NCBI GenBank assembly: GCA_037893245.1
Contig: JBAIAA010000075.1
Span: 186,001-250,000 of the forward strand
Origin: Crossaster papposus
Taxonomy: Eukaryota > Echinodermata > Asteroidea > Velatida > Solasteridae
Reading direction: 5' to 3'
DNA: 64,000 nucleotides
Shown: positions 33,393 to 44,837 of the stretch, in pieces
Layout of the letters: the number at the start of each line of letters is the position of its first letter
Position numbering within the stretch: position 1 is the first letter of the stretch
Translations under genes and position numbers: made by a program
Notes under the pieces: model-generated
What the model was told of the DNA's origin: nothing
Databases searched by the model: none
The model's input: the letters and a program-made list of their open reading frames with translations, nothing else

Positions 33393-35036
33393 GGGGGGAC
33401 TTGCCGCGAGGGGGGACTTGCCGCGAGGGGGGACTTGCCGCGAGGGGGGACTTGCCGCGAGGGGGGACTTGCCGCGAGGGGGGACTTGCCGCGAGGGGGG
33501 ACTTGCCGCGAGGGGGGACTTGCCGCGAGGGGGGACTTGCCGCGAGGGGGGACTTGCCGCGAGGGGGGACTTGCCGCGAGGGGGGACTTGTCGCGAGGGG
33601 GGACTTGTCGCGAGGGGGGACTTGTCGCGAGGGGGGACTTGTCGCGAGGGGGGACTTGTCGCGAGGGGGGACTTGTCGCGAGGGGGGACTTGTCGCGAGG
33701 GGGGACTTGTCGCGAGGGGGGACTTGTCGCGAGGGGGGACTTGTCGCGAGGGGGGACTTGTCGCGAGGGGGGACTTGTCGCGAGGGGGGACTTGTCGCGA
33801 GGGGGGACTTGTCGCGAGGGGGGACTTGTCGCGAGGGGGGACTTGTCGCGAGGGGGGACTTGTCGCGAGGGGGGACTTGTCGCGAGGGGGGACTTGTCGC
33901 GAGGGGGGACTTGTCGCGAGGGGGGACTTGTCGCGAGGGGGGACTTGTCGCGAGGGGGGACTTGTCGCGAGGGGGGACTTGTCGCGAGGGGGGACTTGTC
34001 GCGAGGGGGGACTTGTCGCGAGGGGGGACTTGTCGCGAGGGGGGACTTGTCGCGAGGGGGGACTTGTCGCGAGGGGGGACTTGTCGCGAGGGGGGACTTG
34101 TCGCGAGGGGGGACTTGTCGCGAGGGGGGACTTGTCGCGAGGGGGGACTTGTCGCGAGGGGGGACTTGTCGCGAGGGGGGACTTGTCGCGAGGGGGGACT
34201 TGTCGCGAGGGGGGACTTGTCGCGAGGGGGGACTTGTCGCGAGGGGGGACTTGTCGCGAGGGGGGACTTGTCGCGAGGGGGGACTTGTCGCGAGGGGGGA
34301 CTTGTCGCGAGGGGGGACTTGTCGCGAGGGGGGACTTGTCGCGAGGGGGGACTTGTCGCGAGGGGGGACTTGTCGCGAGGGGGGACTTGTCGCGAGGGGG
34401 GACTTGTCGCGAGGGGGGACTTGTCGCGAGGGGGGACTTGTCGCGAGGGGGGACTTGTCGCGAGGGGGGACTTGTCGCGAGGGGGGACTTGTCGCGAGGG
34501 GGGACTTGTCGCGAGGGGGGACTTGTCGCGAGGGGGGACTTGTCGCGAGGGGGGACTTGTCGCGAGGGGGGACTTGTCGCGAGGGGGGACTTGTCGCGAG
34601 GGGGGACTTGTCGCGAGGGGGGACTTGTCGCGAGGGGGGACTTGTCGCGAGGGGGGACTTGTCGCGAGGGGGGACTTGTCGCGAGGGGGGACTTGTCGCG
34701 AGGGGGGACTTGTCGCGAGGGGGGACTTGTCGCGAGGGGGGACTTGTCGCGAGGGGGGACTTGTCGCGAGGGGGGACTTGTCGCGAGGGGGGACTTGTCG
34801 CGAGGGGGGACTTGTCGCGAGGGGGGACTTGTCGCGAGGGGGGACTTGTCGCGAGGGGGGACTTGTCGCGAGGGGGGACTTGTCGCGAGGGGGGACTTGT
34901 CGCGAGGGGGGACTTGTCGCGAGGGGGGACTTGTCGCGAGGGGGGACTTGTCGCGAGGGGGGACTTGTCGCGAGGGGGGACTTGTCGCGAGGGGGGACTT
35001 GTCGCGAGGGGGGACTTGTCGCGAGGGGGGACTTGT
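33393..35036. repeat. 17-bp satellite array, G-rich strand on plus
   Basis: About 97 nearly perfect units. The first dozen (to about 33585) read CTTGCCGCGAGGGGGGA and the rest CTTGTCGCGAGGGGGGA, a clean block-wise switch of one base. The six-G run in every unit gives regularly spaced quadruplex-capable tracts. Confidence 0.95.
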
Positions 35037-36222
35037 CGGGGAATCAGGGAATCAGGGAATCAGGGAATCAGGGAATCAGGGAATCAGGGAATCAGGGAAT
35101 CAGGGAATCAGGGAATCAGGGAATCAGGGAATCAGGGAATCAGGGAATCAGGGAATCAGGGAATCAGGGAATCAGGGAATCAGGGAATCAGGGAATCAGG
35201 GAATCAGGGAATCAGGGAATCAGGGAATCAGGGAATCAGGGAATCAGGGAATCAGGGAATCAGGGAATCAGGGAATCAGGGAATCAGGGAATCAGGGAAT
35301 CAGGGAATCAGGGAATCAGGCAATCAGGCAATCAGGCAATCAGGCAATCAGGCAATCAGGCAATCAGGCAATCAGGCAATCAGGCAATCAGGCAATCAGG
35401 CAATCAGGGAATCAGGGAATCAGGGAATCAGGGAATCAGGGAATCAGGCAATCAGGCAATCAGGCAATCAGGCAATCAGGCAATCAGGCAATCAGGCAAT
35501 CAGGCAATCAGGCAATCAGGCAATCAGGCAATCAGGCAATCAGGCAATCAGGCAATCAGGCAATCAGGCAATCAGGCAATCAGGCAATCAGGCAATCAGG
35601 CAATCAGGCAATCAGGCAATCAGGCAATCAGGCAATCAGGCAATCAGGCAATCAGGCAATCAGGCAATCAGGCAATCAGGCAATCAGGCAATCAGGCAAT
35701 CAGGCAATCAGGCAATCAGGCAATCAGGCAATCAGGCAATCAGGCAATCAGGCAATCAGGCAATCAGGCAATCAGGCAATCAGGCAATCAGGCAATCAGG
35801 CAATCAGGCAATCAGGCAATCAGGCAATCAGGCAATCAGGCAATCAGGCAATCAGGCAATCAGGCAATCAGGCAATCAGGCAATCAGGCAATCAGGCAAT
35901 CAGGCAATCAGGCAATCAGGCAATCAGGCAATCAGGCAATCAGGCAATCAGGCAATCAGGCAATCAGGCAATCAGGCAATCAGGGATTCAGCGAATCAGC
36001 GAATCAGCGAATCAGCGAATCAGGGATTCAACAGGGAATCAGCGAATCAGCGAATCAGCGAATCAGGGATTCAACAGGGAATCAGCGAATCAGCGAATCA
36101 GCGAATCAGCGAATCAGCGAATCAGCGAATCAGGGATTCAACAGGGAATCAGCGAATCAGCGAATCAGCGAATCAGCGAATCAGCGAATCAGGGATTCAA
36201 CAGGGAATCAGCGAATCAGGAA
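35037..36222 (+). repeat. 8-bp satellite GGAATCAG with variant blocks
   Basis: Blocks of GGAATCAG (to about 35320), GCAATCAG (to 35405), five GGAATCAG units, then GCAATCAG (to about 35980). A final CGAATCAG block is broken by GGATTCAACAGGGAATCAG insertions. The switches between variants are abrupt. Confidence 0.95.
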
Positions 36223-37040
36223 TTCATCATCCCATCATCCCATCATCCCATCATCCCATCATCCCATCATCCCATCATCCCATCATCCCATCATCCCATC
36301 ATCCCATCATCCCATCATCCCATCATCCCATCATCCCATCATCCCATCATCCCATCATCCCATCATCCCATCATCCCATCATCCCATCATCCCATCATCC
36401 CATCATCCCATCATCCCATCATCCCATCATCCCATCATCCCATCATCCCATCATCCCATCATCCCATCATCCCATCATCCCATCATCCCATCATCCCATC
36501 ATCCCATCATCCCATCATCCCATCATCCCATCATCCCATCATCCCATCATCCCATCATCCCATCATCCCATCATCCCATCATCCCATCATCCCATCATCC
36601 CATCATCCCATCATCCCATCATCCCATCATCCCATCATCCCATCATCCCATCATCCCATCATCCCATCATCCCATCATCCCATCATCCCATCATCCCATC
36701 ATCCCATCATCCCATCATCCCATCATCCCATCATCCCATCATCCCATCATCCCATCATCCCATCATCCCATCATCCCATCATCCCATCATCCCATCATCC
36801 CATCATCCCATCATCCCATCATCCCATCATCCCATCATCCCATCATCCCATCATCCCATCATCCCATCATCCCATCATCCCATCATCCCATCATCCCATC
36901 ATCCCATCATCCCATCATCCCATCATCCCATCATCCCATCATCCCATCATCCCATCATCCCATCATCCCATCATCCCATCATCCCATCATCCCATCATCC
37001 CATCATCCCATCATCCCATCATCCCATCATCCCATCATCA
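36223..37040 (+). repeat. 8-bp satellite CATCATCC
   Basis: About 101 essentially perfect copies of CATCATCC, ending against unique sequence at CAAATCATAG. Confidence 0.95.
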
Positions 37041-37392
37041 AATCATAGTTTACAGTGTTTAATTGGCTCGGCCGAATTTGGCCGTAAATGTAAATAAACG
37101 GATTACAAAATTGGGTCAAGGCTATCATTCGCCTCGACTATGCCGTATTCTGTTTGAGGATGTACGTGAGGGGCGTGTGTGTATATGTACGTGCATGCAG
37201 GCTGTTGAGTATGAGTATGAGGCTAGCCGACAAATTCTCGTTCAGGGAACAAGCTTGATAGCTTTGGTCAAAGCTTAACATTCACGGAATACAACCAACT
37301 ACGACACTGGTAGGATTCTTACCCGAGTCGCAAGCCACATGTTCGGACTGGCGACAGTCTTGCAATTACTACAACATGGGTTTAATTCCTAC

Positions 37393-37650
37393 CTAGGTTG
37401 CAGGCCACCGGCGTCGCCGTCTCATTCGGGCAGAAGGACCCAGCCGGGCACTCGTAGCAGGCGGGCTTAAACGAATTAATCACGGCGTCACTCGGACAGT
37501 AGTAGCGCTCTGAGCAGATGCCCGTGGGTGCCGACAGGCCCGTGCCCTGACAGAAGTGACCAGCCTCGCATGGGACGCAGTCGTCCATGGATCGTCCACC
37601 CTCGTCAGAGTTGATTGTTCCAGGGGGGCAAGCGGTGGCCGAGTTGGTGC
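37393..37650 (-). CDS. Cysteine-rich gene, exon (258 nt, phase 1-1)
   Basis: The acceptor is CCTTCCAG/GCACCA and the donor CCTAG/GTAGGA. It encodes TNSATACPPGTINSDEG, CVPCEAGHFCQGTGLSAPTG, and CYECPAGSFCPNETATPVAC. The frame is open. It is the exon on the far side of the satellite-bearing intron and joins in phase with 27074. Confidence 0.8.
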
Positions 37651-37786
37651 CTGGAAGGGTTCACAAAAAGACAAAGTGGGTGAAATAAAAGGGGTTTACA
37701 AAATCTCAGCTCCTTAGTTTTTGTCGTTTTCTAACCTTCGTCAAATTGTTGGCATCAGAAAAACACATTTGACACACATTTAACAA

Positions 37787-37998
37787 ACACATGGACTATA
37801 CACACATGCACGGACTATACACACACGCACGAAGTATGCACACACGCACGGAGTATGCACACACGCACGGACTACGCACACACGCACGGACTACGCAAAT
37901 CCAGACTACTTACACACATATGAACTACGTACATACGGACTACGTAAATTACGGACTACATACATACATACGGACTACGTACATACATACGGACTAAT
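37787..37998 (+). repeat. ACACACGCACGGACTACGC-type minisatellite
   Basis: Imperfect units of about 18-19 bp (for example CACACACGCACGGACTACG), grading to TACATACGGACTACG at the right. Confidence 0.8.
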
Positions 37999-38167
37999 AG
38001 AGATTTCATAGTCTCTTTAGTCGTGCACACTTCACACCATATGCATGCGAAGTGGTACGTGCATCCAGTGAGTCCTGTCAACAGGGCGCTTGAAAGAGGT
38101 ACAAACAAAACTGCCTCTCTCATTCGTGCAAAAAGCCCAAGTGAATAATTGAGAAACGTAAACTGAC

Positions 38168-38369
38168 CATTTTTCGCAGTAGTGACCGACTACACAGGGT
38201 GCATTAGTGCCTTCGTCAGGGCTGGATGTGGCTGCGCCAGCCAGGCATAGAAACCCAGCGTCGCAGTTGCCCGTGGGCCAGGACAGTGCTGGCGTCTCAC
38301 AGAACATCCCCATTAGGCACGGCTGGCACTCCGCTTCCTCCCCGAGTGAGAGCCGGTCGTTAAAGGTAT
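38168..38369 (-). CDS. Cysteine-rich gene, exon with apparent one-base insertion
   Basis: The acceptor is CCACCAG/ATACCT and the weak donor AAATG/GTCAGT. It encodes CQPCLMGMFCETPALSWPTG, CDAGFLCLAGAATSS and CVVGHYCE. Its 202 nt end in phase 2 while the next exon needs phase 1. Four instead of five A residues at about 38169-38173 would restore the phase. Confidence 0.65.
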
Positions 38370-39158
38370 CTGGTGGGATTCGAACCAACCAAAAAACAAA
38401 GGTTAGAAAGTCTCTATATGTATGTGCCTACAATCGTTTTAATTTATTCTCATTTTTTTGTCACACCTGCCAAGCTGGCAAAAACAAATGTTCTTTTCTT
38501 AGTCACTGACAAAGTCACTTTTAAGAACTAACATTAAAGTCTGTGGGTTTTGCCAAATTTGTATTTTTTGGCCCCAAATTTTCTCTAGCTGAAAAAATAG
38601 AAACCCATTTTCAAGGTTTTCCAGAGCAGCTGTGAAACCTGTTGAAAGATGGTTAAGTGTTGACATGTACGTTAGATACGCGTTACCCCACCGCCGTGAT
38701 TCGCCTCTGTAATAACACGCTGCCACGAGAAAGCGTTATCGCAACAAACCATTGTTACCCATGAACCACCAGCTTGAGCCACGTAGCGCTTTTACAAGCC
38801 TTCTACTAATATCGCTCAAACCCCTGCGGACATTCTGCAAGATCCGTGGTTATTAGCGCAAAGATTCATGCGCCTAATCAGACAAACAGACCAAGGCCGT
38901 TTTCCAAAGCCCTGGCTTTGGCTCCGGCTACACCCTATTGCTAAACTGTATGAATGAAGCCTGAGACGAAGAGAAAGTTGGGGTTCGGAAAACAGCCCTT
39001 TTTCACCCGATCCTCTCGGCCTGAAGTTCTTCCGCAACGCGCATTTCTGTTGGTCCATTCGCTTGGACATCCGAGGTGTTCTCACAATTGTTCCACGTAC
39101 AAATTAAAATTTATCAGAAAAATTGTAGAAATTAACGTACAGAACGTGAAATAAAGCT

Positions 39159-39740
39159 TTGCTATTATATATTACACCATTATTTATGGATCTACATTGG
39201 CTTCCTGTTTGGTCTAGAATTGAATTCAAACTTTTATTGATTACTTACAAAATTTTACATAGTTTAGCCCCACAGTATTTAAGTCGGCTTGTTTCTATCA
39301 AGTCCCAATCTCGTTACTGTCTTCGTAGTTCTAGTGATGGTATCTTTCTTAACTACCCTGTAGGTTGTGGCAAGGCTACTCTTGGGGACCGAGCCTTTGA
39401 ATATAGTGCTCCATATCTCTGGAATAAACTCCCACTTCATGTTAGGGACGCTGCTAATCTTGGTGTTTTTAAATCAGTCCTGAAGACTCACCTTTTTAAA
39501 CAAGCTTTTTAATAATGTGGTTTAATAATAATAAGGTTTAATAATAATATTGTTACTTGTTCAAAGTGTATGTCTTATCATATTTTATGTGCATATTTTC
39601 GAGCTATTTACTGATTATTTTGTGATAATTTTTAATTACCAATGTTTTAGCAATTATATAGTTGTTATGCGCCTGTGTACATTGTATGGAATGGGCGCAA
39701 TATAAATCAATAAATTATTATTATTATTATTATTATATAT
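39159..39740 (+). pseudogene. CR1/L2-like LINE, 5'-truncated 3' end
   Basis: A 117-codon frame holds the C-terminal part typical of CR1/L2-clade reverse transcriptases (LHWLPVWSRIEFKLL, ITYKILHSLAPQYL, APYLWNKLPLHVRD, LKTHLFKQAF). It is followed by a 3' UTR ending in CAATATAAATCAATAAATTA and a (TTA)n tail at about 39715-39737. The catalytic domains are absent. It lies in an intron of the cysteine-rich gene on the opposite strand. Confidence 0.85.
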
Positions 39741-40045
39741 TATACGGAATAAGAAACATAAAAGAACTGAAAAGCTACGTAAACGCCATGATAATTAAGT
39801 ATAGTGGTAGAAATTTTCATTTTACCAGGGGTGGACGTTCATATCATGTATTGGGCAACTTGTTTAGTGATTGCTGCGAATATCTGCAAGGTTTGAGGGC
39901 GACAATTCAAGAGCCTGTTAAACTCTGCGTGGCTCAGAATAATGAACCACCAGTAACAACATCTTTGAAACTTTGTAAAATCTCCTTCTGAAAACGGGGG
40001 GGAATCTAGTGCGCATGTGCTATTTATGTATGTAAATAAAGAAAA

Positions 40046-40165
40046 ACAAGTGGGAAGAAAACCCAAGAATGACATTCTAGGGAAACCCCACAAAATCAGG
40101 CAAACAGTGAAAACCCAACACACATTTCAGGGATACGAACCCAGCCCACAGTGGAAAGTACCAGT
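40046..40165 (-). repeat. SINE family 1, diverged copy
   Basis: Shares AATGACATTCTAGGGAAACC, CACAAAATCAGGCA and GATACGAACCCAGCCCACAG with the copies at 40835 and 41770. Confidence 0.5.
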
Positions 40166-40479
40166 ACCCCAAGGGTGCAAAATCTTCAATAAATAAACAA
40201 CTTGAGGTTTAACCATGAGGTGCACTATAAAACTCAGCAAAACATCACACAACCACGGGGTATAAAACTTGGATCACAGTGGTGGAAGGCAAACAAAAGT
40301 ACCAGCATTCCAGCCTAATCCCCATCGGGGAAGCATGCCAAAATAGTTGTTTTGTTAAAGCAATAACTTGAGGTTTAACCATGGAGTGCCCTGTAAATCC
40401 CAGTAGAACCTCATATAACCTTGAGGTGTAAGACCTAAAGTTACATGTACCTGCTTTTTAGTTTTGCATTCTATCTTAC

Positions 40480-40581
40480 CTGAAGGGCAAGGCATTCTGT
40501 TATTATCCGTTCCTTCTGGACAGTAGTAGCCTGCCAGGCATGGCAGCGTGGTGATCATTCCTTTCTCTGGACATGTTGATC
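40480..40581 (-). CDS. Cysteine-rich gene, exon (102 nt, phase 1-1)
   Basis: The acceptor is TTCCTAG/GATCAA and the donor CTTCAG/GTAAGA. It encodes STCPEKGMITTLPCLAGYYC and PEGTDNNRMPCPS. The frame is open. Confidence 0.8.
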
Positions 40582-40675
40582 CTAGGAAAAAGAAGAAGAA
40601 GTAAACGTTTTAAAATATCAGTGCAAACTGAACTAGTGACCACTAGTCTGTTTCCAGACAAATATTACGACACCA

Positions 40676-40765
40676 CAGGCCCGTACGCAGGGGGGGGGGT
40701 GCGACGGGTGCGTACGTACCCCCCCAAATTACTAAAAGGTCCTATTTTTGGTCCCATCAGTACAG
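40676..40765 (+). repeat. Fragment of the hAT-like TIR element
   Basis: Starts CAGGCCCGTACGCAGG and continues through the C/G-rich stretch and ACTAAAAGGTCC. This is the inverted counterpart of the right part of the element at 31940-32137. Confidence 0.6.
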
Positions 40766-40834
40766 ATTATTTGCATTAATGAAACCATGAATTCCTCGAA
40801 AAGTGTCCTTGGTACTGTGGCTCGAAAGCAAAAC

Positions 40835-40980
40835 AAAAACTGCAGGGAGAAGACAATGAGAGGAAGGTGGGAGGAAAATCCACAAAATCAAGCAGGGACT
40901 GAACACCGGGATTCAAACCCGAGTCACAGCGGTGGAAAGAAGGCGAGGAAAGAACCGCTACGCCAACCTGACTACCCAAA
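40835..40980 (-). repeat. SINE family 1 (tRNA-derived)
   Basis: On the minus strand it starts GGGTAGTCAGGTTGGCGTAG, an A-box-like head. It then has GGGTTTGAATCC, a B-box-like motif, followed by the family body. Best-preserved copy with 41770-41925. Confidence 0.65.
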
Positions 40981-41453
40981 TCCCTTTAAACATGCATTCA
41001 GAAATACCTAGCCATTTCTATTGGTCGTCAGCCTGTCACAAGGGTGATTTAAAAACGATGATAAAACACCAACTGTTTTGAACACTTATTTTTCCTGGTG
41101 TCATATGAAATTTGGACTCCTAATAAAAGTGCCCTCTTTTACCCTTTCATTGGTTAAACCCTCACACAGCATGTGCAATACATGAGTTTGTATTTCATAA
41201 TCCCAAATTCACACTACACCACTAACATTTTGTTCTGTGACACATCACTCCTCATTGTGCAGTGCGTGCCTCGCGCATGTAAATCTCTGTATCAAGAACT
41301 ATGTTGTTGCCTTAAAACACATCCCAGCAAGGGCAACTATTCGCAGACCCAAAATTGGGAGCACTGTCAAATGGCACGAGCAAAACAAAAATAAAAAATG
41401 CACTAGACATCTACACCGACAGTTCATATGAGCAAAAAAAGCTAGACTTGTAC

Positions 41454-41647
41454 CATTTTGAGAGCTGTTGACGTTGCAGTAGTGCCCGATGTCGCAGGGT
41501 GCGCAGTCTGTCACGTTCTTGCTGCCTGTTACAGACGATATGGTCCCTGCAGGGCATGGAGTAGGCTGGTAGCTACCTTCCACGCAGTAGCTACCCTCAG
41601 GGCATTCGTTGGGGTTGGGGATGCCGTCACCGCCTTTGCAGTAGTAT
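41454..41647 (-). CDS. Cysteine-rich gene, exon (194 nt, phase 2 to 1)
   Basis: The acceptor is GACTTCAG/ATACTA and the donor AAATG/GTACAA. It encodes YYCKGGDGIPNPNECPEG, SYCVEGSYQPTPCPAGT and CAPCDIGHYCN. The first base completes a glycine codon with the preceding exon's GG. Confidence 0.8.
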
Positions 41648-41769
41648 CTGAAGTCAGAAATATTATTATTATTATTATAATATTTCTGGTATTGATACCA
41701 AGGAATCCACAAGAGTGCAAGACTAAATTAAACTTGCAAGAAACCTGTAGAGAAGACAGTGAGAAATAA

Positions 41770-41925
41770 TTACAGTTTTGGAGGTGGGAGAAAAGCCTTG
41801 GAAGAATATTCTGGGAAAAACCCACGGAATCAGGTAGAAACTAGACCAGGCATCGAATCAAACCCGGGCCACAGTGGTGGAAGGGCAAGGACAGTAACCA
41901 CTACATCAACCTGACTCCCTAATTA
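41770..41925 (-). repeat. SINE family 1 (tRNA-derived)
   Basis: Minus-strand copy with the head GGGAGTCAGGTTGATGTAGT and B-box-like GGGTTTGATTCG. The body shares GAATATTCTGGGAAAAACCC with the other copies. Confidence 0.65.
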
Positions 41926-41959
41926 TGAAAACCTCACGAGTGATGCAGTGTGTAAAGTG

Positions 41960-42245
41960 CTCATTGCTGTGGCCCGGGTCATATGCAAGTATAGAGTAGT
42001 TCATTGAACCTAACAAATATTATGGCACCTAGAATATTACCATTGGGCCACTGAAGCATTACAAATACCATCTCAGCTCCCCGTGGAGTGTACAGCTCGT
42101 CACTGCCATCTTATCAAACACAATAACCCTCTCTACCCTCACAGGTACTTCTGGGTGGGAAGAAGCAATGAGAGACAAAGTGTCTCGCCCAAGAGCACAT
42201 ATACCATAACGCCAGGCTAGAGTCAAACCCCAGACCTGCAGAATT
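41960..42245 (-). repeat. SINE family 2 (CORE-like)
   Basis: The minus strand contains GGGTTTGACTCTAG, CTTGGGCGAGACACTTTGTC and CATTGCTTCTTCCCACCCAG. This is a tRNA-type head followed by a core resembling that of CORE/MIR-type SINEs. It matches the copy at 45350-45660. Confidence 0.6.
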
Positions 42246-42342
42246 ACTTATAAATGTAAACCAGTTCAGTATTCCAACTGCGCATGTGCACAACAAGCGA
42301 CCGGCCACTTGTCTCGGATATAAATCCAGACAGAGAACCTAC

Positions 42343-42571
42343 CCTGCATAGCACGGCAACTCAGATACACTGGTCCCCGCCAGACAGTAGAAGCCAGCCA
42401 GGCAGGGTTGGCACCAGCTCTCGTTGACGGCATTGGTCAGGTTATTGAAAGTCCCCACGGGGCAAGGGTACTCGCTGGCTCGCTGGGTGCCCGACAGGCA
42501 GTAGTAGCCGGTCGGACAGGCAAAGGTGCTGAGGTGAATCACAGCAGACTCAGTGTTGTCGCAGAAGTAAC
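42343..42571 (-). CDS. Cysteine-rich gene, exon (229 nt, phase 1 to 2)
   Basis: The acceptor is CCGAAAG/GTTACT and the donor GCAGG/GTAGGT. It encodes YFCDNTESAVIHLSTFACPT, GYYCLSGTQRASEYPCPVGT and CQPCLAGFYCLAGTS. The phase-2 end matches the phase-2 start of the exon at 41647. Confidence 0.8.
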
Positions 42572-42599
42572 CTTTCGGAGTAAAAAAGACATGCATGTC

Positions 42600-43400
42600 A
42601 CGTTGATTTTGAGGTAAGACCAATGGCTATACCACTTTGAACTTGTTTTCACTACCCATGCATATACCAACTTAGAATAGGTACCCATGACTATACTGGA
42701 AAACTAAATTCAAATACCATCCATTGATAAACAAATCGACAGTACAAATCGACAGGCCCATAGAAAGGTTATTTTGTGCACACTCAACTCACATGTGCGT
42801 GAATGTCCTGAATGTTGGAAACAGATCAAATACATAACGTTACGAGCTGGTATGGTGAGCATGCACTATTATTATAACGAGCAAGCTAGAATATTTACCA
42901 CCCATTCATATACCATATGTGATAAAACACCATGTCAATACTGAGAATAGAATTACAATCTATGACACTAGGAAAGGGCATGATGTGATTTTGCATTCAA
43001 AGCGACCCCAGGTCATTAGCAGAATGTGATTTTGAAAAAAGAAATCCAAAATCACATCCAAAAAGCTCCAAATTCACATCCTCTTCCAAAATAAAAATCC
43101 AGTGGATGTGAATTTGAATCTTAACGAGTTAACCCAGGATGCGAATTTGAATGAAGGATGTGAATTTCGAGCATTTGAATATGGTATTTGAAATCTGTTG
43201 TTGAAATCACATCCTGCTAAGGACCGTGTCCACTTTAAATGCAAAACCACATCATGCCCTTTCCGAGTGCGAGTTTACCACCAAACAGGGGCGAAAAAGG
43301 GTTTAATGATATACCATACATTTAAAAATGCGACCCATGCTTGTGGCACGTCCCCGTGTGGCCAATTGTACTGAGTAACACCCCCTTCCCTCCAATAGTT
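42600..43400. other. Intron, no gene seen
   Basis: Contains loosely repeated words (AAATTCACATCC, TGTGAATTTG) between 42980 and 43260 resembling a decayed repeat also visible near 25620-25740. There is no coding or RNA gene. Confidence 0.45.
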
Positions 43401-43424
43401 CTGAGAGCCAATCTCTTTTTTTAC

Positions 43425-43584
43425 CTTCTTCACACAGCAGGCAGTCTGACTTGCCTTCCTCGTCTTGGTACGTGCCGTTGTTGCACCGTTCAGGGTCGGG
43501 GAAGTTCTCCTTGCAGAAATGACCAGCTGGGCACAGGTAGTCAGCCGGAGTAGAAGTTTTCTGACCAGGGGGAGCAATAAGATC
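43425..43584 (-). CDS. Cysteine-rich gene, exon with apparent one-base insertion
   Basis: The acceptor is TGGTTAG/GATCTT and the donor GAAGAAG/GTAAAA. It encodes TPADYLCPAGHFCKENFPDP, then CNNGTYQDEEGKSDCLLCEE. The start is out of phase with the phase-1 end of the exon at 45995. Removing one base in the CTCCCCC tract (about 43565-43575) would give SYCPPGQKTS in frame. A missed small exon is the alternative. Confidence 0.65.
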
Positions 43585-44323
43585 CTAACCAAAACCAAAA
43601 AAGAAGTTAGAAATCGACTTGGTTATGGCGGACAGTCACACATACACCTACAGAAGTTGGTTCTACGAAGAAAAGAAAAAACAGCCTTTAACCCTGCAAG
43701 CTGCGCGAGCCAAAAATTTTCGCGCAGCTTCCATGGGGTAAATTTGGAAGGCACCTTGGTTTACCTATGTTTTGTGCAGTTGTATACATCTGTGGTTTTT
43801 TTTTTCCTGTCACTACTGTAGGCCAGCAGTAGGATGACTTATGACACCCCTGGAGAGGCTGGCTGGCTAGACAGTTAGGCGGCGAAACACAAAGAGCCCA
43901 TTTTGTGCGCAAGTGAATTGGGCCCATTTTGTGCACAAGTGAATGGGTTTTTCGCTGGGGCCCAGGTTTCTCAAACTACAATGTGTCATTGAGGAATAAA
44001 ACCATTTGAATGGAATAGGCCGACAACTTTATATGGAAGTTAGAAAAAGAAATGTGCCTTCCGAATCGGCCTCATGGCTGCTTGCAGGGTTAACCAGTTT
44101 TTCGCCACGGACTGGACAGATGGGCAGATGTGACAAAGTATTTAAGCTGTGGCCATATTCTGTCTGATTGAACTTGTGCTGAAATATTTTGAAATTGACG
44201 GTTTTGGGGTTAATGTTATTGCCAATATTGTTACACTAACTTGTTTGACGTTTTGGGTCCGTACATGCTGAAGAAGAAACAATCAACCTTGTTCTTGTAG
44301 TCTGGTTTTCTGACAACACTTAA

Positions 44324-44837
44324 CCAGTTCGCGCCGGGATTATTGTAACATCACCGAGCCGACGCGCTGGTTTATTTTTAACAAAACACGATCCGAGGCG
44401 GGTTCAAGCTGATGGTACCGGGAAGCACACCCACGCATTTCTGGCCTTGCTCGTTGCTAACAGACATTTCCGGCCTTGCTCGTGAGGGTGTTTATGCGTC
44501 ACCCGTTTTGAATCTGGGGAAAACTTGTAAGGTCAGAGAATCAGTTAAGCTGGCTTCGGGTGTGTAATCAATTACAAAGAAATTATGAACAAGTAGAGCA
44601 GTGTTTTAACCAGTTCGCATCGGATGACGTAAATAAATGCAAAGTTTTCCCCAGACTAAAACGGATGACACATAAACACGCCACGTGCAAGGCCGAAAAT
44701 GTCTGTCAGCAGCAAGCAACGTTGGAAATGCGTGGGTGTGTTTCCCGGTACTATCGGCCTGAACCCGCCTCGTAATTCGTTAAAAATAAACCAGCGCGTC
44801 GGCTCGGTGATGTTACAATAATCCCGGCGCTAACTGG
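44324..44837. mobile_element. TTAA-flanked foldback element
   Basis: TTAA at 44320-44323 and 44838-44841 flank inverted arms of about 200 bp. The left arm begins CCAGTTCGCGCCGGGATTAT and the right arm, reverse-complemented, CCAGTTAGCGCCGGGATTAT. The left end resembles the sequence at 19834. No transposase is present. Confidence 0.75.

Noticed and set aside
33242-37097. Open frames of 1,220-1,268 codons in all three plus-strand frames
   Set aside because: They follow satellite units that contain no stop codon, change frame content with each array, and have no protein features. Three overlapping giant proteins in one place is not credible.
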